NCBI GenBank assembly: GCA_008973525.1
Contig: WACJ01000266.1
Span: 124,001 to 188,000, forward strand
DNA from: Stenopsyche tienmushanensis
Lineage: Eukaryota > Arthropoda > Insecta > Trichoptera > Stenopsychidae
Length of the DNA stretch: 64,000 bases
Reading direction: 5' to 3'
Position numbers and translations under genes: made by a program
The notes under the pieces: generated by a model
The model's input: only the letters and a program-made list of their open reading frames with translations
What the model was told of the DNA's origin: nothing
The model's database searches: none
Part shown: piece after piece, positions 12,658 through 24,165 of the stretch
Position numbering within the stretch: position 1 is the first letter of the stretch
How the letters are laid out: each line of letters opens with the position of its first letter

Positions 12658-13807
12658 GTAACACCACCACCTTCTTTGCATGCCTCGCTACCGATTTTGA
12701 GCGTCGTTCATATAAATGTGCTAACCAAAGGCCAAACCGTATAACGAAAGCCGCCAGAGACGGATGCCTAGGGCTTATTTTTAGCCGCCGCCGGCACGGC
12801 CACGGCCCCTCTCGCTCTTCTCGACACCACTCCCGAATAACTTCATCTTCGAGCTTTATAACAAATCCAGGATGTTTCTTGACCACCGGGACGTCGTCAT
12901 AGCCTCTCAGCGTCTTCGTGACGATGCTCATAAATCGACGTCGCTCGACCCTTCGCGTGAGCACGTGGATCTTATGCTGAAAACACCACGGCAGATCAGC
13001 TGCGTGCCTGAAGTGTTATTTTTTTCTTCAGATTTTGACACTATTATTTCGATACACTGGAGCTTGTGCCAATTTGTTGATGGGATATAAAATTTGTCGG
13101 CTTTAATATATCACCCCAACACGATGACTGATTATTTTTTGAGTGTGAAAATTCAGCATCGGAAACATATTTAAATCAATCTATATTTTCAAATCAAATC
13201 GTTAACAATTCGGATGTTCAAATAAACCTGCGAGCTGATATGAACTATCATCATTAAATTTATTCAAGTGTCATGTACGATTCCAGACGATGGACGGACG
13301 GATGATCGAGTGTGCAAAAACAGGATCGAATGTACACAAAAATATAAAATAAAAGGAATAGTTCCATATATATATATGATTTTTGATGGTGTGCCGTTGT
13401 TAACCACATGCTATTTAAATATCACACGGTAAAGGTTCCCAATCTTGTGCCGCTATCAGAGTTTACTGCTTTGGCGCAATGTGCAAATCACATCAACATT
13501 TTTATTAAATAATTAATAACTTTTTGAGTTATGGAGCGCCAAAGTTGAAAAAAGTGGTTTCGAGAAAAACGCGAAATGAGAAATTTAAGGCAGCAATAAT
13601 TAGTATAAACTACCTAGCGGTTAATCAGCTATTCCAGCATTACATAGCAAACATTCGTCATCTTCATATGCAATTTTTTTAGTTTGCATCGCTCCTTTTC
13701 GAGCTTTCCAAGCTTCCTTGGTGTTCACTGCGTTGCATCTTTTTGCAGCGCTGCAGTTTGCTGTCGATTGCTCATCCATAATTAAAGCTCTGCGAGCTAA
13801 AAGCTAC

Positions 13808-14230
13808 TAGTTCGAGTTGATGACTGCGTGAGCCCCCATTTTCATATAACACCATCAATCTGACTGATAAAATTCCTTTCTGCTGAGACACATTCTAAAA
13901 TTCGCAAAATTCCCGATGTCCCGACAAATTATTTTTTTCCGTCGCGGCAGATGAATTCTTATAAACTATAATACTTTGATGTAATTCGTAATTATATTAC
14001 GGAGGAATACAAAAATTCTGAAACCCGCATCTATTATATTTCATATCGATATTCCCGTTATTACAGTCGAGGTGTAGTAAATACATCACCGGTGGGGAAA
14101 GGTTACTATAACAATTTGAAAAACATATATATAAATATACATAAATTAGAAAGTTACTGCCTCTAGGCGTCGTCTAAGATCGCCAATTAGTAGTTGCGCC
14201 ACTGTTTCGGATTCGGGATTGGATTCCCTA
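13808..14230 (-). mobile_element. hAT non-autonomous element, internally deleted copy
   Basis: Reverse complement of the family at 39141-40140. The 5' TIR (TAGGGAATCCAATCCCG) ends at 14230 and abuts GAAACAGTGGCG directly, so the sub-terminal 130 bases are lost. It continues through AACCTTTCCCCACCGGTGAT to the start of the hATC segment and stops near 13808. Confidence 0.75.
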
Positions 14231-14624
14231 TACATAATGTAGATGTTTTGGAGCTAATCGCCACACCTAAACATCTCTTCAACAATTCATATTTTGATAA
14301 ATCTTCACATATCGATGAATGATGAATTGCTTTTTAAGGTCGGAGTGTAATGGAGAAGGGTGCGCTTCAGGCTTCGTTCCAAGAGCTTTAAGTCTCTGCT
14401 ACTTGCACCAGCTTTCATCTCCCTCTGGACAATTGTGTTGTGGGTTGTTATCTGTTGATATCATGTGTTGAAAATTTGCCATTATAGCCTTCTTCATGTC
14501 TTCGAAACTGTTCAGATTTATCCGAATTGCTAGGCCGTAATATGTACTGAGCTTTTTCATGAAAGCCTCTGTCAATTTTCCCTTTCCGCCCAGATTTTTA
14601 GTCTTCTTGGACCTCTATTCTAAG

Positions 14625-14900
14625 AATTTTGCAAATAAGCACCTTCTATCAGCATCTTCTTTTTTGTTTCCTTTTCTTCTTCCCATAGTACAGGAGTATA
14701 GAGCCAAGTAAATGAATAAGGGTCGATTGAACGGTTACTTCGTACTAACTGGCACGAATTTTGAGAAACCGAACGGGCTTTGTTTCTTGTTTGTTTCTTC
14801 TCTTTATCGATTAAATCACGACACATACTCGCGCGCACTGCATTGATCTTATCAGTAATGTCGTGCGGTATCCACACCCCCTGTTTTATGATGACTATGA
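14625..14900 (-). pseudogene. Possible mariner transposase fragment
   Basis: The minus frame reads IKQGVWIPHDITDKINAVRA then SMCRDLI. This resembles the conserved GxWVPHxL...R..xC..L block of mariner transposases, which follows the helix-turn-helix. The upstream and downstream blocks are not readable. A short decayed fragment, identified by one motif only. Confidence 0.4.
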
Positions 14901-15879
14901 GTATTAAACTGACTACCCAGTTAAATACCCTGTCTCCCAAGCACAGTTACCGAACTGCGCTACGTTTTATCTGTTGTCTCTTTCTGAGCTCAATGTACAA
15001 GAGTGCTCTTTCTGAATCACTGGAATTCGCTCGCAAATACGCGATCATCCTACCATGCAGGTTAATTATGAGCGTTTTTCTTAATAAATAATAAGTATTA
15101 AAATTATGAAATAAAAATTTATATTGTAAATATATTATAATCGAAACCAAGTACAAATTTGATTTTTGAAAATCCTCTTTTATAATTCCTCGAAGCAATG
15201 TCACAATTTTTCCGGCTATTAGCCTTCCTTTCCACATCACATAATAATATTGATGAATCTAAGAACGTTTCGCAGTCAATAAATCCTAAAGAAATTCTTC
15301 CGAATACAAAATGTTTATGAAACGTTGCCTGATCCGTTCATGACAGCTGATGAAACAATCTTCATATTCGTTTTGATGGTCTGACGTTTCGACCTTGATA
15401 CCCTATGATTGCGAATCGATTCAATCTAAATATAAAACGATATAGCCGATGTCTTAACTCGCGAACGTCAAGCTGCTCGTTTAAGTTTCCAACTATTAAA
15501 TCTTCAGATGGTCAAAGTTGTAGAACAAAAGCGATATATTAAATTTAAATAGATTTGGTAGGAAATGGACGATGATGAACGAGCTGAATGTTCAAAGCTA
15601 ATACTTCATAATTTTACAATTATGTGATTAATTGCACAACACTACATCAATTGGACGCATTCAATCTTGCAAAACGCATTTTCTTCTTCCACAAATATTA
15701 TTGCTTTTACTTTTTTGCAATAGGACTTGTGGGCTGTTATGCGATGGAAAATTAATATTTGGATCGCCCTGCTTATTCTCCTCGTTTAACTCAGATTAAA
15801 TATTTTTCGGATAAAAATCAAATCCAAATATGATGCAGAAACGTTCGTTCTGCAGACATATTCAGATATGGCGTCCAAT

Positions 15880-15990
15880 TTCGAGGCGTCCATTCGTCAT
15901 GTCAGCGGTCCGAATAGTGGACCGGTTGGATACACACACCTTGTGGTCACTCCGTCCTCTTTTAAGGCTTTTTGCGGCATTTTTGCCTGT
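15880..15990 (-). repeat. Dispersed repeat, CGGTCCGC family, copy 4
   Basis: Inverted relative to 1355-1530. Contains GTCAGCGGTCCGAATAGTGG, ACCTTGTGGTCACTCCGTCC and CTTTTAAGGCTTTTT. Confidence 0.5.
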
Positions 15991-16657
15991 GATTTTGCAA
16001 GATCTGTACAATCACGGAAGTCTTTTAGTTTTAAGCTATACAATCTGGTTAGTTTCTACCCCGCGCTCAGAGTGCAAATGGCCGCTCAAATTTAATGAAC
16101 ATGTCCTTGCAGACATGAATATTTAATTCAGGTTTTGCACTTTGCTGTGCACTTTTGTCGTACTGATGCCATGGTCTCGAATAGCGGGACCAATAAATAT
16201 ATCGGGTTTGTGGAAGGTCTCTATGTTTATCGTCTCAGATATGAAGTGTTGGACTCATATCTCATCCTAAATTCAACCTCATTGCTGTGAAAGATCGCCA
16301 AACACTCGATTAAAACATTATCACGAGACTGTTTTTGTTCCATTGTGAGCAAACGCGGCACCCATCTTGCGCACAGCTTTCTCATGTCCAAATTTTCAGT
16401 CAATATGCAATGTAAACAGACGTGTCTGCAAACATGTCGTATCTGCTTACAGTCGATGATCATACAATATCATTTTGTAGATTTCCTCACCATTTCTGGG
16501 GTGGTTACCTCATTTGATCGACCACTGCGCTGTTCGTTGGTAGTTCATATGGCCTCGTCTAACTTCTGCTTTACCATCTCGTTACGGCTCTGATCGTATT
16601 GGCCGAGTATTAAATTTTTAAGCTCAGTTCGTTAATGTATCAATTTGTAATTTTCAG

Positions 16658-18343
16658 AACCACCTTTGCCCCCCGGTAAGCCAACGGCAGTCCTCGGCGA
16701 GGGTCCTGATGGCAGAGAAGGCCGTCTGCGGTGGGCTCCTCCACGACACGACGGTGGTGCTCCACTACAAGGTTACATGGTAGAATGTAACCGAATGGGT
16801 TCTCCGCTATGGGTGCGGACTAATCCACCACTAGTCCTAGGTCCAGAACTCATACTCGCGGGTCTAGAATCGGGCTTCCAATACAGATTTCGAGTATGCG
16901 CCCAGAATGCAGTCGGCGTATCGAACTACAGCGAAATGTCAGATGTTTTGATAGTTGCCTCTGAAAGATCCGGACTGGCCGTTCCGATATTTCAGCAGGG
17001 ATTGGAAGACACCGAGTCGATGGAGAATGAAAAGACAGAATTCAAAGTTTACTTCGACGGCTATCCGACGCCGACGGTCTCTTGGTTCAAAGACGGCTTC
17101 GAGATTTTCAGCAGTCGTCGGACTGCAATTCTCACCGATTACAATTGCAGCACTTTGATATTTCATCAGACTTCTTTGAACGACGAAGGAGAAATCAAAT
17201 GCACCATTACAAACAGGGCCGGACACGCAGTCAGTCGGGCTAAGCTTAGATTGCAAGCTGCTCCTCGCGTCAGATTACCGAGACGATACGAAGAAGGTCT
17301 GCTGTTCGACGCTGGAGAGACTCTTCAGCTCAAAATAGCAGTAGCTGGAAAACCAAATCCAGAAATCCAATGGCGACACGATGGACAGCTAATAACTGAA
17401 TCTGATCGCATCCAAATATCTAACGCTGATAAATTCTCAGCATTGCGCATAGTAAATGCTTCGCGCAATGATAGAGGGGAATACCAGATAAATGCCAGCA
17501 ATGTGATCGGAGAAGATACTGCATCATTTCTAGTGACGATAACAGCAAAACCAGATCCGCCGATAAATGTTAAAGCATCGTTCGAAGGCAATAGAACAGC
17601 AATACTGACGTGGGAAGCTCCAGACGACGATGGTGGCTGCCAAATTGGAAACTATATCGTTGAATACTATAGGACAGGATGGAATGTTTGGTTAAAGGCC
17701 ATAACCGAACGCAAGTTGACAGCGACGCTATCTGATCTGATTGAAGGTTCAGAGTATCGCTTTCGCGTCAAAGCAGAAAATCCCTATGGCATGAGTGATC
17801 CAAGTTCTGAAACTCAATCCATCTTTGTACCAGGCAAAAGTAGCAATTCAAACATCCTATCCATGATCGACGACCAAACTGAGAAAACAGACAATTTGGA
17901 AATACCGCCCGTTATGCCGAGGCGAAAGCGACAATCTTCACCTAGATACGACGAAGAAGAAAATGATTCTCCTGACATCCCTGACAATGTTATTCTCCGA
18001 AAGCATCGCAATATCGAAACGCTAACGAACAATGAGGACATATATAAAAACACTGAAAGGGATACATATAAGGACACCGAAAGGAACATTTATAAATACA
18101 CTGAAATGGACACATATAAAGATACTGAAATTGACAGTCAAACATATCCTAAAAGGGACATATATAAAAACAACGAAATGGATATGTATAAAAATGGCGG
18201 AAGAGACCTGTTTAGAAATATTGAGAGGAAAACAAACAGAGACAATGAAAACAACAAGGAAAACATAAAAGAAGCCAAGTCAGCCACGGGTAGCTCAGAG
18301 TTTATGCTCATTCTCTACCCAGAGGGAGACAAATCTGCAGAAG
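16658..18343 (+). CDS. Ig/FN3 muscle-type protein, exon 2 (FN3-Ig-Ig-FN3)
   Basis: In the 1081-residue model this exon gives residues 24-586. Domains in order: FN3 (about 29-126, with RLRWAPPRHDGG and YRFRVCAQNAVG), I-set Ig (about 131-223, VSWFKDG and DEGEIKC), I-set Ig (about 226-319, IQWRHDG and DRGEYQINASN), FN3 (about 322-411, ILTWEAPDDDGG and YRFRVKAENPYG). These are typical of titin/twitchin/MyBP-type sarcomere proteins. After the second FN3 comes a polar linker with degenerate ten-residue repeats built on YK-x-TE-x-D (about residues 455-530). The exon ends at GAAG|GTAACG, phase 1. Reading through the donor would add 33 residues to a stop at 18442-18444, a possible intron-retention isoform. 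Among Drosophila genes, CG14964-like Ig/FN3 proteins may be the counterpart, but I am not certain. Confidence 0.88.
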
Positions 18344-18928
18344 GTAACGCTAGCTTTGATAAAAATTATGATTTTACAATATCAAACTCATTTACAAAAT
18401 TATTATATACAAATGCATTTATAAAATTATTCACGATTCAATAGCAAATGATATTCGATATTGTTAAATTATTATATTTAAGTACAATAAATGCATGGCT
18501 GCGCGTTTGATTATGTGCGTTGCACTAAAGCGATACAATTACGGCTCATTGACATAGCATAAGTTAAAAAGTATTCTGTAACTAACTTAATTACTTCATT
18601 CTCGAGCATCGGACTCAATTGCATAAACATCGGTGATCATAATTTCCATTTATTACATACCGTAAGATACATATGACCGATCATTAAAATTTTTACTTAT
18701 GAGCACAATTAAACCATCCAATATTATATATAATGTCACCTTATCAACATTTACATTAAACAATTCATCTTATCATATTTTAGCAGCAATTTTACATTTA
18801 AAATATTGTAATTATATATGTTTTGGGCACAGCGTATAATACTTGGCGAATATATATCTTTGTGTAAAATATGTTTATTATGTATTTTTTAAACTCGCAA
18901 GTTTTCTAAGAATATGTTTTTTTCGCAG
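18344..18928 (+). other. Predicted intron 2
   Basis: GTAACG donor and TTTTTTTCGCAG acceptor, 585 bases, AT-rich. The first 101 bases stay open in frame with exon 2 until TAG at 18442. Confidence 0.75.
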
Positions 18929-20418
18929 ACAAAAGGAAATCTTTTCAGTTGGATTTGGAGGATGCCATGTCACCGCCTGTTCTTTCATTATCAGCGCCTC
19001 AGTTAGGTGCCAATATGTGTCTACTACCGCCAATCAGGTATTCTGTAAGTTCTACGGAGTTATTACATGAGCAAGCAATGAATAGAGTATTTAAAGTTAT
19101 GGCTATGAAAGAAGCTGAAAATGCCAAAGCTAAAAATTCATCTTTGGAAAAAAATATTAACAAATTATCAGAAATTAAAATGATTCCATCACAAAAGGAA
19201 ACAAACATTTTCAAAGCCAGCAAAGAAGAAAAAGAACCAATTGATGTAGTCGAGGAAGATAAATTGGAAATTGATTCAAAGGAAAATTTATATGAAATAA
19301 ATGAGATGAAATCTGAAGAGAGTTTAAACAAGAGCGAAGACAACAACAGTTTGTTTGAAGATGACTATACTACGAGTACGGTATCAACAGGCGATAGTGA
19401 ATATTCAGATTCAGACAGTTTAGAAGAAGGAAGGAGAAAACATGACTTTAGTGAAGATAATACTTATCATCCAAGAAATATGACCCCAAAAGCCATTCCA
19501 ATAAACAAGAAAGAAAAAGTTACACCGAAGCCGATTCCTTTACCTGACCCAAACTTCATTCCCAAACCCATTCTAAAAAAGCGTGGACCAGACATTACAC
19601 CACCAGCTACTGTAGCTTCCAAAGTAGAGAAAACGAAATCTAAACCGTTACTAAGTAAAGTTCCGTTATTAAATCGAATTACTAAATCATCAGATAAAAA
19701 AGACAAAAAACTATCAAAAAATGTTAGTGAACCAATTAAAAGTGAAAGCGAAAAACCACCTACAGAATTGAAAAAACCATTGCCGCAAGCATTACAGAAA
19801 TACGAATCTGATTTGGATGGAGGACATTTAATAGCCGAAAGATATGGTAATATAGTCAAAGAATTTTCTAACTCGAAGAAACAACAATCAGTTTTATATA
19901 CAAATACAGATGACTTGAAAAAAGCTGCAGGTGAACAGCAATCGGATGATGAAAACCCTCCTCCAAAACCGGCACCCGTCAAGAAAACTATACTGAAGAA
20001 AGCAGCAAAACCAGTAGTAAAACCGGCAGGACAAAAACCAGTTGAATTACCTAAACGAAATGCCGAACCTAAAGCAATTGCAGAACCTAAGACATCTGTA
20101 GAATCCAAAATTGTAAAACCTGCCGAAACTAAAAAGAGTAAAAAATCTTCTAGTGCTAACCATTCACCAGTTGTAATGACTGTTTCGCTTCCTAAAAACT
20201 TTTCAGAATTAAATGCAGAAGCTGAGAATAATGTGAAAAATGCATTTAATTATGTCTTCAACATATTCATGGTCGTTGTAGCCGCTTGGTTATATTTTTT
20301 CAAGAGTGAACTTTTAGCTATACCATTTTTGGCACTCGCAATTTATAGAGAACTACATCGTGCTCTAAAAGATAGAATGCCAACGTGGTTGACAAACCGA
20401 CTAAGTTCAACGAAATGA
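18929..20418 (+). CDS. Ig/FN3 muscle-type protein, exon 3 (Pro/Lys-rich tail and membrane anchor)
   Basis: Joined in phase 1 to exon 2 (G|AC = Asp586), it encodes residues 587-1081 and ends in TGA. The bulk is low-complexity: acidic segments (about 650-735), then Lys/Pro-rich stretches such as PKPIPLPDPNFIPKPILKK and APVKKTILKKAAKPVVKPA. The last 60 residues are very different. Two hydrophobic stretches, VFNIFMVVVAAWLYFF and LLAIPFLALAIY, are separated by KSE and followed by a basic tail. This looks like a C-terminal membrane anchor, either a hairpin or tail-anchor type. With Ig/FN3 domains in front it would suit a protein tying sarcomere components to a membrane such as the sarcoplasmic reticulum. 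That role is inference. A long antisense ORF over this exon is a shadow. Confidence 0.85.
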
Positions 20419-21038
20419 CTAAAAGTTTTATCCCCATGAATCTGAATGTAATAAGTGAGTGTCCATCATTGATTGAGTGAATTCCTTTTTTGTACTGAAG
20501 CATTAAGTAGATTAATTATTGATTAAATTGTGTTTCATTGCTAACCACACTAAAACTGTGAGCAACTATACGTTCTATGTTAAAATTGATAGTTTTAAAA
20601 ATCGGTGTACATAATTGAGCGAGTACCATTTTAATTCTTTTCTCCAATGTTTGTTTTGCATAAAATCGTTTTTTTAATACGTGACAGACTATTTTTTCTT
20701 AATAACAAAAAGATATTTTATACGTAAAACATAAGTATAATATGATGTTAACCAAGAAAATCTTTTTAATTGCTTTAAAGCTTCTGTTACTATAATCACG
20801 TAGATTTATTTCGTATAATTTCAAAGTTAGTCGTAAAGAGTCTTCCAATTTGACGTTATGAAACTGCAAATGTTCTCTCGAAAGCCCTCTGCTCGTTAAA
20901 GAGCACGGTAGAATACTCCTTAATCTGAAAGAAAGTGTATTTATAAAAAAATATACAATAATATGAATGCTATAAACATGCTCCATGGTAGCTTTTCAGA
21001 TAATTTAATGTTGTACTATTTTGCCTTTTGACAATTTA

Positions 21039-21044
21039 AATAAA
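21039..21044 (+). promoter_or_regulatory. Candidate poly(A) signal of the Ig/FN3 gene
   Basis: AATAAA about 620 bases after the stop codon, the first canonical hexamer I noticed on this strand. Another AATAAA lies near 21757. Confidence 0.4.
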
Positions 21045-21879
21045 GCAATTGTAAATCCGTCTAATTGTTACTAATAAGAGATTTAATAAGTGTACAACAA
21101 ACTGCATTCAAAAACTTAGAACTTTTTAAATTATCTGCTTCTTCATGTCCCTTTAGTGTAAAAATTATTTTAAAAAATTAACTCTAAACAAGAAATATAA
21201 CAAAGTTGTACATGATTTGTATCATATACCAAGGATAAATAAAAAAAACAATTAACAATGATCGCAGCAAATAAATATAATATTATTATTGGAACTTTTG
21301 CAATCGTCGACAACTTATGATATATTTCTAATGCTTAACGATCTGATATTGATTTGTAAGAATTTAATACAATACCTTTTATTACTTTCCTATGCAAATA
21401 AAAATTATTGTCAAATTCAGTGTAATGCCTTAAAAATTATTATTGTATTCTAAAATAATCACATTTTAGGTGAATTGATTTGACGTTTATTTGTAACTAA
21501 CCATTTTTTTTTAAAATTAAAATACAGATATGCTTGCCTAAAGTCATTTTACTAAAACTTATTTGTTATGGATCGAAATAAGACAATTACACAATGTCCA
21601 TTCCGCAAAGTTTGGAAGTTCTAACCAAAAGACAAATCACTAACGAAGAAAGCTTAACAACTATATTTATTTCAGTTTATTTGCCAAGAATTACCATATC
21701 TTTAAATGTATTTATATATATATAAATGTATATATTTCCTCAAATTATATGAAAAAATAAAGGATGAGTTAATACAATCATTTATTTGATGAGTAAATCT
21801 TTGTTTTAATGTTTATTTCATCATCATCGTAGTCCATCCACAAACAGTCCACTGCAGAGCTATAGGCCTCATCAATATC

Positions 21880-22140
21880 CATTCATAAGAAGGGGTTACA
21901 TCCATCACGTCTATATCATACGTTCACCTCTTCATTCGCTCGATATTGAAGGTAGCATTACCACCGAGTTTCATTTCAAACGTTCGAGTAGATTTCTTCT
22001 GAAGACTACTCTAGATGACCTTTTTGACTCTGGAGTGCAAAGAGTACAGTCCCTCCTTTTCTCGCTAACGTTGCTGGGTCTAGGATGAAGACATGCATGA
22101 CGCTTAAGTGCGTCTCGGATTCACTCCTACGCCAACTGAA
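21880..22140 (+). repeat. Dispersed repeat, ATTCGCTCGATATTGAAGG family, copy 1
   Basis: Matches 28560-28880 over ATTCGCTCGATATTGAAGG, ACTACTCTAGATGACCTTTT and GACGCTTAAGTGCGTCTCGG. The middle portion also matches 53845-53985. No ORF and no tRNA-like head is recognised. Confidence 0.6.
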
Positions 22141-23645
22141 GGTGTCTCACCGTCCTCGTACCAAGCGAATTCGAGACTGAGTGGTTTCCCATTTCAGGTT
22201 GACCCTCTCAGTTTGGCTTATATTTTTGCAAAACTTGTGCTGGGTTCTTCTATATATAAAGACAAATCGTTTCCACGTAAAAAATTATCCATTGTAACGT
22301 GGGCGAGAACCCTCAGCTTCTGACGACCTGCGACTGCCGCATCCCTCGTAACATTGGCGAGAAAGACTACACAAAGTGGTTAGATTTCAAAGACAATTGT
22401 TTCTCCACAGCGTGTTTATTTGTTTCACTTTGAACAGACTGCGGTGGCGAGGCATAGAATAGCCAAACTCGATCTCAGAAGTGAATCTAAGCTCAAGCTT
22501 CCAAGGAAAGGATTTCGCAGACAGGACTTGGAGTAGCCTCAGTTATATCATATTTAAAGGAGTGTGAAATTAAATATTAATCATACAAAGAACGCATAAC
22601 CATACAAAATTGACCAACACAAATAATAGTAATGAATGATAAGTATTGCCGCAAGACGAGTGAATGCAACGTAGCACGGTAACACGATTAAAGTAGGCTG
22701 ACCGCTAAGAAATCGAAAAGCACATTATAAATATTTTGATATAAAAAGTTAAAGCAAAATAAAAACCGTAACCATAAATATAGTCAATCTTTCTATAGCA
22801 TCGAGATAGAGACCGTGCAATAGAAACAAAATGCTATAGAAAGTTAGACACCCATATAAAATTTATACGTGTTTAGTTTTTCAGCGAGTGATTAACAAGT
22901 GCGAGGGGGCATTAACCTTAAGTATATTACCCATTGCTTACGTAAAAGACGCTGTAAATGAAGTGAACGCTATAGGAGGTTTGACCGTAATGAGAATGAA
23001 AAAATTAAAAACTGTGTAGTATATTTAAATAGAAGTATTATCTGTGTTTTATGACTTTTTTTTATCTGAATGTTACAATTTCGAAATTTTATTTTTATTT
23101 ATGTATGCATTTTTCCTAATATCAAGAATATAACAATACAAATGCAAAAATCATAAGTTCTGATTAGAGAACAATGTAATTTTAAATCATTTCCACTTGT
23201 AATATTGGAAGAACATAATATTTTTGCTAACACATGAAAATAGCACATACACAATTATCCATCAGCGCATTGTTGGCAAGTGTAAAACATCGCTGCGTAT
23301 TCAAATGCCCAAATAATACTATATTGGAATGGTGATATTAAAAACACATAATGTAGGAGAAAATTTTAATGCACATTTAAACATTAAGATTATCAAGCAA
23401 AATATGTTCATAATTAAACATATTAGAGTATTTGCAAATACACATTATTTATAAAACTGGAAAGGTTAATAAAATAGTTAGAAAATTAACTCACATCTAT
23501 TCATATTCATAAAATGTTAAACCTCTTATGGTTTGATACCAGTTCGTTTACAAGTCATGCCAAATATTGTACATTAAGCACATTAATTTTTATTGAAAAA
23601 ATTACACACAACAGTAGTCACGTCAGCGAGGAAATTAATGAAATT

Positions 23646-23672
23646 TTAACTTGTCTGGATTTCATATTTTAC
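23646..23672 (-). CDS. Putative terminal exon of the HIU hydrolase-like gene
   Basis: After a TTTTAAAATTTCAG acceptor, nine codons read VKYEIQTS and a TAA stop. In phase with the upstream exon (phase 0), VVE+VKYEIQ fits the strand that follows FFPxVEV in HIU hydrolases/transthyretin-like proteins. The family normally runs another 20-25 residues to a C-terminal YRGS, which is absent here. Reverse-strand AATAAA lies 50-60 bases beyond. Either the exon is longer through an unseen splice (AA|GTTAAA would be a weak donor) or the protein is truncated. Confidence 0.4.
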   Translation of the reverse strand, partial: VKYEIQTS

Positions 23673-23916
23673 CTGAAATTTTAAAATTCAGTACAATCAT
23701 ATAGTCTTCTATATAATGTATTACTTTTTAATAAGCATTTTATACTCACTTTATTTGCCTCTGTATGTTGTATAGCTGAATTTACTTATCAGCAATGGAA
23801 CATGGTAGTGCTCAGATTCAACACAGTTAAAAACAATCTGAAAGAATATTGACAATCGTTTCAATAAAACTTATTCTATTATTAAATGGCAAAAAGTAAT
23901 AAACATAAAATTAAAC

Positions 23917-24165
23917 CTCGACAACAGGGAAAAAACATTCGCCGCTTCCCCGACTTTGGAAATATTCTCTTGTTTTAAAAATGAATTTGTAAGTCCCTCC
24001 GGTAAACGTATCTTTGGTCACAAAATTGGCTGCTCGCCCGTCTGCATTTGTTACATCCTTTTGGATAAAGTTCCAGGATGTTTTGTCCCATTTGTGAAGA
24101 GAAACTTCAATACCAACTCCCGCTCCGCCGTTTGTTGTATCGAGAACGTGCGTAGATATCATTGT
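23917..24165 (-). CDS. 5-hydroxyisourate hydrolase (transthyretin-like), main exon
   Basis: Begins after TTTTTAACAG and encodes 83 codons, the second being Met: MISTHVLDTTNGGAGVGIEV, then LHKW, TNADGRAANFV, GTYKFIFKTREYFQSR and FFPVVE. The STHVLD N-terminal motif (with the catalytic His), the NADGR block and the tail FFP are hallmarks of HIU hydrolase, which converts 5-hydroxyisourate to OHCU in urate degradation, often in peroxisomes. The exon ends at GAG|GTTTAA. The start may be this ATG, or a short upstream exon may exist. The C-terminal YRGS that completes the active site was not found in the next few kilobases, so the gene is partial, unusual or decaying. Confidence 0.75.

Larger units (their letters stand above)
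12658..16657 (+). other. Predicted intron 1 with transposon debris
   Basis: Opens with GTAACA and closes with a TTTTCAG acceptor. It contains a minus-strand hAT fragment (about 13808-14230), a possible mariner fragment (about 14625-14900) and a CGGTCCGC repeat (about 15880-15990). The first 400 bases stay GC-rich and hold ORFs on both strands without family resemblance. Confidence 0.5.
20419..23645. other. 3'UTR of the Ig/FN3 gene, then intergenic
   Basis: About 600 bases of AT-rich 3'UTR follow the TGA and lead to a candidate poly(A) signal at 21039. Beyond it no gene is seen. A dispersed repeat occupies 21880-22140. About 22265-22340 (CCACGTAAAAAATTATCC, TGTAACGTGGGCGA) matches the reverse complement of 47390-47460 and may mark a terminal repeat of an unrecognised element. 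Confidence 0.5.

Noticed and set aside
12620..12964. 114-residue minus-strand ORF in the GC-rich start of intron 1
   Set aside because: Arises from GC-rich composition opposite exon 1, with no domain or splice context. Treated as a shadow.
19467..20108. 213-residue minus-strand ORF
   Set aside because: Lies antisense to exon 3 of the Ig/FN3 gene. The Lys/Pro-rich sense strand produces a long Phe/Gly-rich mirror frame.
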